Assembly (NCBI GenBank): GCA_023665605.1
Contig: JAMPDP010000002.1
Coordinates: 1 to 64,000, forward strand
Origin: Candidatus Amulumruptor caecigallinarius
GTDB lineage: Bacteria; Bacteroidota; Bacteroidia; Bacteroidales; Muribaculaceae
Direction of reading: 5' to 3'
Length of the DNA: 64,000 bases
Numbering within the stretch: the first letter of the stretch is position 1; every line of letters begins with the position of its first letter. This document shows positions 8,063-17,743 of the stretch, piece after piece. Both the position numbers and the translations under genes were made by a program. The notes beneath the pieces are model-generated. The model worked only from the letters and a program-made list of their open reading frames with translations. It made no database searches and was not told the origin of the DNA.

Positions 8063-9454
8063 TTAAGAAAAACTTGCCGGATTTCCACCGCTATATTCCA
8101 GACGTAGAATGTGACGAGTGGACGGAGTGACGGGAGCGAACTGGGCGTTGGCAAGGCCTGGAAGCCACGTTATAACACCATTGCAGGTCAGCACAGGCTG
8201 CGAGATGCGTTGCGCGGGGGTGAGTTTTGCTCCGGCATAGATGTCACTGAGTAGGCGAGTGCCGCGCATACCAAAGGGGCGCATGCGGTCGCCGTTGCGT
8301 CGCGTGCGGAGTTCCCAAACGGCAGCATCGGGTAGGGCATCGGCATCAAACCATGCTATACGTGCGTCACGCCCCGGGGCAAACTCCTCGGGTTCAAGTT
8401 CGGTCACTGTCCACGGGCCGTCGGACAATGAGGTGAGTATGCGAGGCTCCGGAACCTCATTGCACCTGAGGGTGAGGAGACCGAGGGTGAGTGTAAAGCC
8501 GCTGAACGTGGCTGAAGGGCGCATCGGGTCGGCGGCAATCTCGGCGGCCATCTCGCGTGTCAGTCCCGTACCGCGCATCATCTTGTATATCAGTGATGCC
8601 GCCACTTCGGGGTGTCGGCGGCAGATTTCCGCCACATCCAAGGCTCCATCATCGGTGGTGACGGCACGACGCTCGTTGTCAATGAGATGGAGCAGCAGAC
8701 GTTCATCGTCGGCGAGATGCTCCATGGTGTGAGCTATGCGTTCCGGTGCGTCCTCGCCAAATGCTTGACGGATTGTCGGCATCAGCATAAGGCGCACGCG
8801 GTTACGCTTCACGTCGGCCACAGCATTGCTGGAGTCTGTGCGCCAGTCTATCCCCCGGCCAGAAAGGAATACCTCAATGTCAGCCCTTGACAGCCCCAAC
8901 ATCGGACGGACTATTCCGGGAGAACGGCGTGGCTCCATCCCTCGCAGCCCTGCAATGCCGGTGCCTCGCAAGGCGTTAAGCATGAATGTCTCCACATTGT
9001 CATCACGGTGGTGAGCCACGGCTACCACTGCACCCTCCGAGGCTGTGCGGAGGGCCTCGAACCATTCATAGCGTATATCACGGCAGGCCATTTCGAGCGA
9101 TATGCCGTCACGCTTTATGCGTGCGGGCACGTCGGCGTGAAGCACCTTCAGCGGTATACCGAGGCACCGGCAGAGGTCGCGCACGTATTGCTCGTCGGCA
9201 TCGCTCTCGGCACCGCGGAGCCCGTAGTTCACGTGAGCCGCTGTAAGTGGACAGCCGATGTCACGCAGCGCCACCAAGAGAGCCACAGAGTCGGCACCTC
9301 CGCTGAGTGCCACTATCACGGGCTGTCCGGCAGTTACTCCACATGGGCCATGAAGAGAATGTCGAATCGTGGCCACAAAATCGCGTTCCCCGCAGCCGGG
9401 GGCGGCGGGGGAGGCGGTAGGTTGCGAATATTGGCGTGGCTTGGAGCCCTGCAT
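8063..9454 (-). CDS. tilS: tRNA(Ile)-lysidine synthase
   Basis: TilS converts C34 of the CAU anticodon of an isoleucine tRNA to lysidine, so that it reads AUA and is charged with Ile. The PP-loop ATPase motif SGGADS is near residues 51-56, followed by HVNYGLRG and HHRDDNVETFMLN, then the C-terminal substrate-binding domains; 463 residues is normal. ATG at 9454 overlaps the upstream stop (TGATG), indicating translational coupling to the large AlbA_2 gene; the frame also has a GTG one codon earlier. Essential in most bacteria. Confidence 0.95.
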   Translation of the reverse strand: MQGSKPRQYSQPTASPAAPGCGERDFVATIRHSLHGPCGVTAGQPVIVALSGGADSVALLVALRDIGCPLTAAHVNYGLRGAESDADEQYVRDLCRCLGIPLKVLHADVPARIKRDGISLEMACRDIRYEWFEALRTASEGAVVAVAHHRDDNVETFMLNALRGTGIAGLRGMEPRRSPGIVRPMLGLSRADIEVFLSGRGIDWRTDSSNAVADVKRNRVRLMLMPTIRQAFGEDAPERIAHTMEHLADDERLLLHLIDNERRAVTTDDGALDVAEICRRHPEVAASLIYKMMRGTGLTREMAAEIAADPMRPSATFSGFTLTLGLLTLRCNEVPEPRILTSLSDGPWTVTELEPEEFAPGRDARIAWFDADALPDAAVWELRTRRNGDRMRPFGMRGTRLLSDIYAGAKLTPAQRISQPVLTCNGVITWLPGLANAQFAPVTPSTRHILRLEYSGGNPASFS

Positions 9455-12400
9455 CACTTCTTTGCGCGGACGGTGCGGAACTTATCCTGATTATCTTCGC
9501 CTACAATGGGGCGCGTGGATGTGCCCTGACGCACGAACATCAGTCCGTCAGTCATGGTCACAGCCTCTGCGGCAGGCTTGACGCGCACCACATAGACGGT
9601 GTGTTTGCCATACTGCTCAAAGGAGGTCTCCACGTTGTCAGCCGACAGATTATAGCCACCCTGAGTGACTCCAAAGTGGTCATAGAAGCCGTTGCGGAAC
9701 AGCAGTTCGAACTTGTCCTTGACGAGCTGCATGTCATAGTCATGTCGGCCGCCGCTCAGGTAAGCGAAGTCACGCTCCAGCCCAACCGGCTGACCGAAGT
9801 TGTCGGCACCGATGTAGAGAGTGCCGCCGAGGCGTGAGTTTAGGAATCCGCACACAATCTGCATGATTTCCTTTACCTGCTTCTTCTCGTCGGCTTTCAT
9901 CTTGTTGTCGGCAGGGTAGATGAGCGAGCTCTTGAATTCGGTGGTCTGGTCCTCGCCGTCGGCCACGGTGACGGCATCCGTCTGGCCTCGGTTGGTGTAT
10001 TCCAGGCCGGCCAGGGTGTAGAGACCGCTGCGGAGCTGGAACTGCTCGTCGCCGAATTCCAATCCTCCGAGGGCGTTATAGGCAATGGCGAGGCGAGCCA
10101 TCTTGTTGAGGCGTCCATCGTCGATGGAGGCGGCGGGGATGTGGATTGACTCGGTGATGGGTCGGTCAAGGCTGCTCAGGATGGTGAGCACTGAGAGCTT
10201 GATATTGAGGTCCTGATCGCGGTCACGCAGTTTTCGACACTGTTCGAGCAGCGGGGCAATTACCGAGATGTCCGGGCGTCCGTTGTTGCTGAACTGATCA
10301 ATGGCGCGGATCAGCTCCATACGAAGGTTTATGATGTCCGCCTCTTCGGCTTCGCCGGCCATTAGGGCTATGATACGAGTGAAAGCGAGAAGGTTGAAGG
10401 CTGTGAAATAGTCGGTGTAGGCGGCGGCGCGGCTGCTCAGTGTGGCTATAAGCTCATGCAGAGTGTCATGCGAGAGATACTCCACGGGACGTTCGTTGGC
10501 ATCGGCGGTTGGGTCCTCATCGTCAGGGATATACAGACGGTCACGGGAGGCCTCCTCTACCAGGTGGCTGAAGTATCGAGACACCTCGACGGCGATGGCA
10601 TCAGGGGCCAATGGTACCTCGTCAACGAAGTCGCGCACGTCGGCCTTGACATAGAGCTTTTCTTCGTCCTCCTTATAGTCAACGTAGTGTATTCGGCATG
10701 ACACGAGGTCGCCTTTGGCGAGCGTATCGGTCATATCTTTCTTGTCAATGCTCAGTGCGAAGCCAAATTCGCTCACACAGAGGTAACGGGCGTTGAAGAT
10801 CTCGTCGCCACCGGTGACGATGGCCACAATATCAGCATCATCGCTGATCCAGTTGCGGTCTTCGGCGTTGCGCTGACGGTACTCTTCGGCCATACGTGCG
10901 CCGGTGCTCTGGAGGGTGTGGCGGAGACTGAACTCCACTGAGTCGCCCTGGATATTAAGCACCTGAGCATCAAGCAGACGCTGCACACCCTCCTCATTGC
11001 GGAAGAGCGAGGCATCAATCTTGGCGGGGTAAGTGACAAGGTTCTCACGGCGTATGAAGCCGGCACCGGTGTAGTCGGGGCTGACCACCTGACAACCGTA
11101 TATCTGTTCCTTTTTCTCGCCGTTCATTACCCACTGCATATCGGTGATGCGAACCGTCACGGTCTGGCCGACAGGGGGAAGCGGCTTGCGACGCTTTACA
11201 GTCTTGACGGGAGCTACGGTGGTGAAGAGCGATGCCTCCAGATCTGTCCACAGGCGATGTGCCTTGGGGATGCTCCTGCCCACGCCACCCGGCTTCTCGG
11301 AAAGTCGCTCATTGAGGTCCACGCTGATGTCAAAGTCGGGCAACAAGTCGGCAGGTAGAGCGGTCACCCACTTGGTGGCGCTCTTAACGGTGGGACGCAA
11401 CCGCATGGTTGTACCGTCTATGCTCAGCTCTGCATTGCGCGCTTCGAAGGTGAACACCGAGGCAAAGCTCCGAGGCATGGAGCGACGCGTCATGGCAAGA
11501 GCCGTCAGCTGAATGTTGTCGAGGTCTTTCCAGTTGATGCTCTGCTCGCCATCTTCGGGCGAGAGCAGCAGGCAGTAGGCGTGCATCAGCAGGGTTGCCG
11601 CAGCATCACGCCCCACGAGCATCGAGGCGTAGCGGTAGAGCCGGGCCCGATAGATGTCCGGATCCACCGGAGCATCCTGCGACTCGGAGTGATCCTCGTC
11701 ACGCGTCTCGCGTGTTTCGCGAATGAGCCTCGGCAGTTCCTTGCGGTCTGACCGGTCCGAAAGCAGCAGCAGCCAAAGAGCCAGAGCCTCCATCATATCC
11801 TTGACCGATGACTTAGACTCGGCGTTGACGAACTTGCTGGAGTTGGAGATGTAGAGCTCAAGCATTTCGGAGAACGCCTTGTTCAGGCGATCCATGAATA
11901 TCTTGGTGTCATGCCGCTCCTTGATGATGGCGAAAATCTGGTGGATGCACCCTGACACGTAAGCCACCTTAATTGTGAAGATGGCCATCAGCACGTGCAT
12001 GCGGCGCTCCGGGCGGTAGATGTAAAATGCCTGACGGATCAGTTGCAGGGTGTCGTCAACATACTTCTGGTCAAGGCCGCGGTCCACCAGCTCGAATGCC
12101 TCGATATAGTCCTCGATAGAGAGGATGAAGTTCATCAGCCGCTTGCGGTATTCTTCGCGTTGCGACGGGCTGTAAGTGTCAAGGAAGTTGGAGGTCTGGA
12201 GCAGCGTCATGGCGATGGAGCGCACTCCGTTGAGCAACCGGAGGGCGTTCTTGGGCTTGAGAGTCACCCAGCGGGTCATAGCCACGCGAGTGGCATCCAC
12301 AGCGAGAAGCACCCACAGCGGATTGCCCTGGTCGTACTCAGCCATCGCCTCGGCAAAAGTGCGGTCACGGCGCAGACGGTGCTCGAGCAGCGGCGTGATG

Positions 12401-12897
12401 GGGTGGGGATTATCATCCATCACTCCCACATCAGCAATGGAGAGCACCGGAGCCTTGGTAACTTTATTTTCAGTGACCAGCTCCAGGTCGAGGTCCGTGC
12501 CTCGTATGCCAACCACCCGGCACTTGATCACAGAGTAGCGCATCAGCTTCTCGCGTTTCCGTTGTTCCAGCTTGAATGACCAGCCGTTGCTGTCCTGCAG
12601 ACGGTATCCACCGTTGGAAGGCGAGTCGCTCACCACCTTGAATTCATATTCCTTACCCGGTTCATAGAGCTGGGGGAGGAGTACCGCTCTGTCTTGCTCA
12701 AACTTCAGATTCTTAGGGTCGTCCGATGTGCATATCACTTGAAGCTCAGTGGGCTTGTTGTTGCGCTGAAACTCCATCGCCGGCACCCGCACCATGTTGC
12801 CGTTGGCCAACACATTAAAATAATATTTTCCCCAAAGGGGCTTGAGCATCACCTCACTCACCGGGAAGGTGTAAGACTTACCTTTAACGTAGTCCAT
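9454..12897 (-). CDS. Large S1/OB-like and AlbA_2 (Schlafen-type) protein
   Basis: 1147 residues with no signal peptide or membrane segment, so cytoplasmic. Regions judged by eye: a beta-rich OB-like N-terminus (1-145); a long helical part (about 160-560); two S1/OB-like beta modules (about 575-660 and 686-757); a second helical part (about 765-960); and a C-terminal AlbA_2 domain (about 984-1130) with the hallmarks TEFKSSL (986-992) and LGGTLYIGADNFGQPVGL (1023-1040). AlbA_2 domains occur in Schlafen-like nucleases and nucleic-acid-binding regulators. It heads the run with a good promoter upstream and its stop overlaps the tilS start, so a role in RNA or tRNA metabolism is an attractive inference. 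No catalytic residues can be assigned. Confidence 0.7.
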   Translation of the reverse strand: MDYVKGKSYTFPVSEVMLKPLWGKYYFNVLANGNMVRVPAMEFQRNNKPTELQVICTSDDPKNLKFEQDRAVLLPQLYEPGKEYEFKVVSDSPSNGGYRLQDSNGWSFKLEQRKREKLMRYSVIKCRVVGIRGTDLDLELVTENKVTKAPVLSIADVGVMDDNPHPITPLLEHRLRRDRTFAEAMAEYDQGNPLWVLLAVDATRVAMTRWVTLKPKNALRLLNGVRSIAMTLLQTSNFLDTYSPSQREEYRKRLMNFILSIEDYIEAFELVDRGLDQKYVDDTLQLIRQAFYIYRPERRMHVLMAIFTIKVAYVSGCIHQIFAIIKERHDTKIFMDRLNKAFSEMLELYISNSSKFVNAESKSSVKDMMEALALWLLLLSDRSDRKELPRLIRETRETRDEDHSESQDAPVDPDIYRARLYRYASMLVGRDAAATLLMHAYCLLLSPEDGEQSINWKDLDNIQLTALAMTRRSMPRSFASVFTFEARNAELSIDGTTMRLRPTVKSATKWVTALPADLLPDFDISVDLNERLSEKPGGVGRSIPKAHRLWTDLEASLFTTVAPVKTVKRRKPLPPVGQTVTVRITDMQWVMNGEKKEQIYGCQVVSPDYTGAGFIRRENLVTYPAKIDASLFRNEEGVQRLLDAQVLNIQGDSVEFSLRHTLQSTGARMAEEYRQRNAEDRNWISDDADIVAIVTGGDEIFNARYLCVSEFGFALSIDKKDMTDTLAKGDLVSCRIHYVDYKEDEEKLYVKADVRDFVDEVPLAPDAIAVEVSRYFSHLVEEASRDRLYIPDDEDPTADANERPVEYLSHDTLHELIATLSSRAAAYTDYFTAFNLLAFTRIIALMAGEAEEADIINLRMELIRAIDQFSNNGRPDISVIAPLLEQCRKLRDRDQDLNIKLSVLTILSSLDRPITESIHIPAASIDDGRLNKMARLAIAYNALGGLEFGDEQFQLRSGLYTLAGLEYTNRGQTDAVTVADGEDQTTEFKSSLIYPADNKMKADEKKQVKEIMQIVCGFLNSRLGGTLYIGADNFGQPVGLERDFAYLSGGRHDYDMQLVKDKFELLFRNGFYDHFGVTQGGYNLSADNVETSFEQYGKHTVYVVRVKPAAEAVTMTDGLMFVRQGTSTRPIVGEDNQDKFRTVRAKK

Positions 12898-13215
12898 ATC
12901 TGTGTTACGATTAAAAAATGAAACAATAAAAATTACAAAAACAACCGCTTCACCCGGACGTGGAATTGCGCATATATCCGCAACGCTCCCATCCGGCCAA
13001 AGCGATGCAAATTTACAAAATTAACACCCGCTTGTCAACCCCCATCCACCCATACCAACAAAACCGTGCTGAACCCAACGGGAGGGCAGCCCGCTGCACC
13101 GCAAGTGACTCACTGCGCGCAAACGCCGGCATCCACCCGGAAAATCCCTTTCGCTTTAAGCAACAGTGTCCGCCCGAGGTATCCGAGAGGAGCGAGCAAT
13201 AGGGTAGAGGTGTCG
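12898..13215. other. Intergenic region holding the promoter of the AlbA_2-tilS run
   Basis: No gene is supported here; the one plus-strand frame (12960-13202) has no recognisable content. The region contains the 5' leader and promoter of the large minus-strand gene and the 3' side of the OMP gene. No tRNA-like fold or terminator hairpin was found in it. Confidence 0.6.
13008..13038 (-). promoter_or_regulatory. Bacteroides-type promoter for the AlbA_2-tilS-dnaB run
   Basis: Read on the minus strand: TTG at 13038-13036, a 20-nt spacer, then TAAATTTG at 13015-13008. This fits the Bacteroidetes primary sigma consensus (TTG, 19-21 nt, TAnnTTTG). Transcription would start near 13001-13004, giving a leader of roughly 105 nt before ATG 12897. 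Confidence 0.8.
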
Positions 13216-15306
13216 TTATTTCAAAATGGCAGACTCTGATGTTCCACTACCCGAAATCTCATTGCCGCGTTGCACTTTCTTACCATAGCCGATAGTATAA
13301 GTAACGGACACTGAATAGCGGGCATGTTGTTGGGTGCCGAAGGTTGTGCGGTCAAAGCTATAATATTCGCTTGACAGGGATTCTTTGTAAGCCTCCCATG
13401 AGGTATGGGCGAAGTTGTATGCTGAGGCGTTAATGTTCCATGACCCCTTTCCCCAGCCAATCTGTAACTGGTATTGGGATGGAGTGCGTCTGATAACTCC
13501 GCTGTGAGTTTCCTGATATTTGCTTGGTGTCATATACCAGCCCCACACATAGAAGTTGCCGAAATAATAAGTAAGCTGGACGGTGCAGGTAAGTTCATTG
13601 CTCTTCCAAGCATAATCGCCGGATGTGTTACGAATCCAAAATTGAGGACGAAGTTTTGCAACGAGCTTACCTCCGAACAATTTGGAAGTAGCAGATGCTC
13701 CAAAGAAGCCCGAGCGATAGTCTCCGCCATTGAAGTACTGGCGAAGCATGGTGCCGTCGGGACCGGTTGGTGAATATAGAGTGACACATCTATCCTTGGT
13801 AATTCCGATGTATCCGTCAGCAGACAGCTGCCACTTGTTGTTCGGAAGCCATGTGTAGGTAATGCCGCCGTTTGTATAGGTATAGTCTTTCAATCCCGGT
13901 GTACCTCTGTACCACATCAACTCATCCTGCTGGAGCATATTGGGGCTTTTCTGTGAGGCCTCAGGCACGTCTTGTCCATAATTGCCGAATAAATACAACT
14001 GGTGCATATCGTTGGGCGACCATGTGACGTTGATGTTTGCTTGCGGAAAATTATTATCCATCTTGTTGCCGGATATTCGGTTGGTTTCCCATATCCATGC
14101 GAGTTCACCACCGACTTCCCACTTGTCAAAGATATGTGTATACACCGCTCCTGTGTAATACGCCCCCAGGTAATATTTCTGCTTTGAGGGAGAATTGCCG
14201 AAATAGTTTATGATGTTACTATTGTGGACCACTCCGGCCGAAAACATAAATTTATTGGTCTTGTTGGGATTCCAATTCAGCCGAGGATAAACCTCCACTC
14301 TGTGCACATCCTCCTTGGCATCGTTTGTAATAGACAGCGATTGAGGAATTGTATATAAAGAGTTAGAGGTATTGTGGCCATATGAATACCCCAAGCGAGT
14401 GTTTAAAGCTGCGTGCTCTGAAAGATAGAAATAGTAGATGCCGCTATAGCTCAACGACCAGTCACGTTGCGATGCGAGTGTTGATGAATTAGCCGGAGCA
14501 ATGATGGCGGGGGTGTAGGCAAGTGAGGTGCTGAGATCATTATGTGGTATATTGGCAAGACTCCAGCCCACACGGTTTGAAATTTGTATTTTATCGGTAT
14601 TATACAGGGCTCGGAAACTGATGTCATTGCTGTTGTTTCGATACAACGATGAGTTGGTGTCGGAATTACGAATGACAGTTTGCGCCCCATTGCCATATAA
14701 ATCAGTGAAATTGAATGTCTCGACAGAATTTTGTCCCGTATGGCGGTTTGTCAGAAAAATTTCATCAGCAAACAAATCAAATGTCATACGCTTGTATGCC
14801 ATTTTGGAATAGACAGACCCCTCGGTGCGGTTAACCCCAAACCATTTGTCAGCGCTAATTTTTGTATATCCTCCCCACTCATATTTATGCATCACGAAAT
14901 TTATAGCGTATTTAGCTCCTTGAAAACGTGCATCAGCAGGGTGTAGATAATACTCAACTTTCTTTACATCCTGCGTCCTCATTCCCTGTAAATCCTCTTT
15001 GGTGGCAGGAAGGTAATCAATGAAAAGAGACACATCCTGTCCTTGCGCGTTCTTTACGGCAAGACTGACCGGGTCAACTTCAATCTGCGGAATCGACATC
15101 TGGGCTAATAGTGACACAGCATTCTGTGCGGCGTTCTTTTGTCGCGAAGCAGGGATGTAAGTCGACACGTCGGCATTGATGCGTTGGTTTCGGGCCTCCA
15201 CAACAACTTCGTTCAGTTCCTGTGCCTCGATTGTATCGTTCGTCACTTGGGCAAAAGCCGGTGCAGTGATCAGGATTAGTGCAGTTGAAACAAAGTATTT
15301 GAACAT
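13216..15306 (-). CDS. Outer-membrane beta-barrel, TonB-receptor-like
   Basis: A 696-residue outer-membrane protein with a signal peptide (cleavage near AFAQ, residue 20). A TonB-box/plug start (QELNEVVVEARNQRI) leads into a plug-like domain to about residue 150, then a long run of alternating aromatic strands typical of a barrel. It lacks the N-terminal carboxypeptidase-like domain common in Bacteroidetes TonB receptors and has no SusD partner beside it, so it fits the smaller 'outer membrane beta-barrel protein' group; the ligand is unknown. It is divergent from the protease gene and AT-richer than most neighbours. A TAATTTTG box lies at 15336-15343 on its strand, without a well-spaced TTG. 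Confidence 0.75.
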   Translation of the reverse strand: MFKYFVSTALILITAPAFAQVTNDTIEAQELNEVVVEARNQRINADVSTYIPASRQKNAAQNAVSLLAQMSIPQIEVDPVSLAVKNAQGQDVSLFIDYLPATKEDLQGMRTQDVKKVEYYLHPADARFQGAKYAINFVMHKYEWGGYTKISADKWFGVNRTEGSVYSKMAYKRMTFDLFADEIFLTNRHTGQNSVETFNFTDLYGNGAQTVIRNSDTNSSLYRNNSNDISFRALYNTDKIQISNRVGWSLANIPHNDLSTSLAYTPAIIAPANSSTLASQRDWSLSYSGIYYFYLSEHAALNTRLGYSYGHNTSNSLYTIPQSLSITNDAKEDVHRVEVYPRLNWNPNKTNKFMFSAGVVHNSNIINYFGNSPSKQKYYLGAYYTGAVYTHIFDKWEVGGELAWIWETNRISGNKMDNNFPQANINVTWSPNDMHQLYLFGNYGQDVPEASQKSPNMLQQDELMWYRGTPGLKDYTYTNGGITYTWLPNNKWQLSADGYIGITKDRCVTLYSPTGPDGTMLRQYFNGGDYRSGFFGASATSKLFGGKLVAKLRPQFWIRNTSGDYAWKSNELTCTVQLTYYFGNFYVWGWYMTPSKYQETHSGVIRRTPSQYQLQIGWGKGSWNINASAYNFAHTSWEAYKESLSSEYYSFDRTTFGTQQHARYSVSVTYTIGYGKKVQRGNEISGSGTSESAILK

Positions 15307-15566
15307 ATTGAAAACCGTTGTTTATGAGTATGACGCAAAATTAACGATTTTGTGACACATAACCCTCAACATTTGTTGACGTTTCACCCCCCGTTAAAAA
15401 TAGTTAATCTGCTAATTTACAGGTATAAAGAAGCTCTCGACTACACCAGACCCACCGACACAATTGGCTCTATGTGTGGACTTGAATAACAAAGAGCGTA
15501 TTACGCCGTGGAATAATGTGCAACGAAAGCAAAAAGAGAGCGAAGATTTGGAAGTGTTCATTTGAT

Positions 15567-15597
15567 TTGCGTCTCCCACTGGAAGTACGTAAATTTG
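15567..15597 (+). promoter_or_regulatory. Bacteroides-type promoter for the aspartyl protease
   Basis: TTG at 15567-15569, a 20-nt spacer and TAAATTTG at 15590-15597 match the Bacteroidetes consensus. It lies inside the upstream part of the longest reading frame and therefore supports the start at 15622; transcription would begin near 15603. Confidence 0.8.
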
Positions 15598-15621
15598 CGA
15601 AATAATAAACCACGTCAATAC

Positions 15622-16983
15622 ATGATGTTCAAAAAATTAATGCTCCCGCTCTTGGCGATTCTTTCAACTCTTGAAGCGTCTGCTCAATCATATGATGAAC
15701 AGATAGCTAACGCCATGAACAACTCTGATTGGTTCGCCCTTGACTCAATCTATTCAGTCGCACCAAAAGATTCAATCCATCCGTTCCTTGAAATATACTC
15801 TCGTTGTTTACTTGGCAACCGTCTGAATCGCCCTGATGTGTCTATCCCTGCATTTCGGGAGTTGTTTAATACCCAATCAAGCAACCTTGATTTGAGCAAT
15901 TTGATTTCATCAACCTTTATGTTCGGCATGGACTTAAGCCGGGTAGGGCAGAACGAAGCTGCTGCTTCGATGACCAATTCTGTATTGGAGGCGACAAGGC
16001 AATATCTTGATTCGGTAATGGTTTCAAATTTCGCATCACAAGCTAACAGGTATTCAGCTCTTGCCGCCTATAACCCTTATCAAATACAGTTTAACGGAGA
16101 TAGCACAGGCAAAGTCCCATTTGCCATTGTTCCTGTCGGACCAATTGAGAAAGGCTCCGTTCTGATGCACCTTAAAGAAAGTACAATCAATGGTATCTCG
16201 GCTGATATTACTTTTGATACGGGTGCGGGAACAAATTTGATTTCGCCAGAGATGGCAGAGAAATATAACCTTATACCATTGGAAACAACTCGTGTTACCG
16301 TAAATGGTATGGCTCAAACTGAGGGTTACATTGCTATGGCCAATGAATTGAGTATAGGAAACATTACAATAAAAGATGTACCTTTTACCGTTGTTTCATT
16401 ATCATCTCACAATAGCGAGGCTGACCAATATATTGACGCTTTTAGCATAATTTTAGGTAGCGATTTGATGTTACACCTTAAAGAGGTTAACATCAACTTC
16501 TCAACCAATACGATAACAGTACCTTCAAAAGCTCCATTCATTCCTGTCAAAACCGATGCGAAACCAAATCTCTGTTTTTCGCCCTCGATGAATCTGCTTT
16601 GCAGTGGATCAATTCACAACGAATCAATGCTTATGTGTATTGACTCCGGCAACTCATCGTATGGAAGTATAGGTAACGCTTTCTTTGAGAAAAATAAACA
16701 GTTCGTATTGGATAACGGCACTAAAGATACCGTTAGAATGGCCGGAATAGGTGGGGTAGATTTCATTGACGGATACAAGCTGCCCAATCTGAAAATATCA
16801 TTAGGAAAACACACCGTTGAAATTCCTGAAATTATAGTCAAAACAAAACAAGAGGCAGGAGCCGGTGGACAATATGAATGTAATATAGGACTTAAAACCT
16901 TGATGTTATACACTTTTGTCCGATTTAATCTCGTTGATTTTGTACTTACAACCGGAAACTCAACTGATTATACTATTCGATAA
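15622..16983 (+). CDS. Secreted retropepsin-like aspartyl protease
   Basis: 453 residues from ATG 15622. The promoter at 15567-15597 rules out the earlier start at 15562, and the chosen start opens a signal peptide (MMFKKLMLPLLAILSTLEAS). After a helical N-terminal third come two retropepsin-like halves: FDTGAGTNLI (catalytic-type DTG at 199-201) with the closing segment IILGSDLM, and CIDSGNSSYGSI (DSG at 341-343) with NIGLKTLM. The two-lobed arrangement suggests an intramolecular version of the retroviral dimer. Substrate unknown. The gene is AT-rich with many AAT, ATT and AAA codons, unlike the surrounding housekeeping genes, which may mark acquisition by transfer. Confidence 0.75.
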   Translation: MMFKKLMLPLLAILSTLEASAQSYDEQIANAMNNSDWFALDSIYSVAPKDSIHPFLEIYSRCLLGNRLNRPDVSIPAFRELFNTQSSNLDLSNLISSTFMFGMDLSRVGQNEAAASMTNSVLEATRQYLDSVMVSNFASQANRYSALAAYNPYQIQFNGDSTGKVPFAIVPVGPIEKGSVLMHLKESTINGISADITFDTGAGTNLISPEMAEKYNLIPLETTRVTVNGMAQTEGYIAMANELSIGNITIKDVPFTVVSLSSHNSEADQYIDAFSIILGSDLMLHLKEVNINFSTNTITVPSKAPFIPVKTDAKPNLCFSPSMNLLCSGSIHNESMLMCIDSGNSSYGSIGNAFFEKNKQFVLDNGTKDTVRMAGIGGVDFIDGYKLPNLKISLGKHTVEIPEIIVKTKQEAGAGGQYECNIGLKTLMLYTFVRFNLVDFVLTTGNSTDYTIR

Positions 16984-17012
16984 CGCTGTCTTTGACACTG
17001 CATATTGAGGCC

Positions 17013-17043
17013 ATAACATTGTGGCAGATAAACCACAAGTTAT
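17013..17043. terminator. Hairpin between convergent protease and nrdG genes
   Basis: ATAAC-A-TTGTGG (17013-17024) pairs with CCACAA-GTTAT (17033-17043), leaving one bulged A and an 8-nt loop. It lies 30 nt after the protease stop. No T-run follows, so its terminator function is tentative. Confidence 0.4.
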
Positions 17044-17224
17044 AGACTCACAAATGCAAGCCTCGCTCTATTTATCATAATATGTATTATGGGAGATTTG
17101 AGCAGAGGAATTATGGCTCCTCACAAGAGGGAGGAAATTGTTTGCGCATGGTGCCAATCCGACGCTTCTCTGTTAGGCAGTGTCACGCAGTCTTTCCGTC
17201 ATTGAAATTTGCCGCTTCTTCTAA

Positions 17225-17743
17225 TCAACGGAATATGCACGTTGCATCCTCTCTGTCGAACCGGTCGGTAATATCGTGGCCGTGGCTAATGATGCGCTGG
17301 TTAGAACTGCCTCGAAAATGAAGCGATGTGTCGCGAAGGTTTAGCTCGAAGCGGCCTTCGACTACAGCATCCGCGAACTTTAAAATTCTGCTCAATGACT
17401 GCGATTGTTCTATCAGCGAATATGTATAGCCGGTATACACCCAAAGGCCGAGACCACTGTTCTTGATGGACTCAGCAAGCGGGAGTATGGCATCTATCTG
17501 CATCAACGGGTCTCCTCCTGAGAATGTGACATCGAACCCGTTGTCAGTAATCACGTCCATCAGCTCTGCGACACTGACCAACTGGCCGGTGTCAGGATCC
17601 CATGATTCCGGGTTGTGGCACCCGGGACAATGATGTGAGCAGCCGGCAAAATATATGGATGTGCGTAGCCCGGGGCCATCAACAATAGTGCCCTCCTTGA
17701 TATCGAGCACGCGCAGGGTCTTACTTGTGGACCACTCGGTCAT
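17225..17743 (-). CDS. nrdG: Anaerobic ribonucleotide reductase activase
   Basis: Radical-SAM activase that installs the glycyl radical on NrdD. The 4Fe-4S motif is C35-x3-C39-x2-C42 (AGCSHHCPGC), preceded by DGPGLRTSIYFAGC and followed by TFSGGDPL. Length 172 residues, normal. ATG 17743 was chosen; it overlaps the nrdD end by 23 nt. The longer reading would need a TTG at 17788 and adds residues not typical of the family. Coupled to nrdD in one transcript. Confidence 0.93.
   Translation of the reverse strand: MTEWSTSKTLRVLDIKEGTIVDGPGLRTSIYFAGCSHHCPGCHNPESWDPDTGQLVSVAELMDVITDNGFDVTFSGGDPLMQIDAILPLAESIKNSGLGLWVYTGYTYSLIEQSQSLSRILKFADAVVEGRFELNLRDTSLHFRGSSNQRIISHGHDITDRFDREDATCIFR

Noticed and set aside
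12960-13202. 80-codon plus-strand frame in the promoter region of the large AlbA_2 gene
   Set aside because: No family resemblance, no promoter in its direction, and it covers the minus-strand promoter at 13008-13038.
15412-15618. 68-codon minus-strand frame upstream of the protease
   Set aside because: It overlaps the protease promoter and leader and shows no protein-like features.
15562-15621. Upstream start for the aspartyl protease
   Set aside because: The promoter -7 element (15590-15597) is within this stretch, and the signal peptide begins at 15622.
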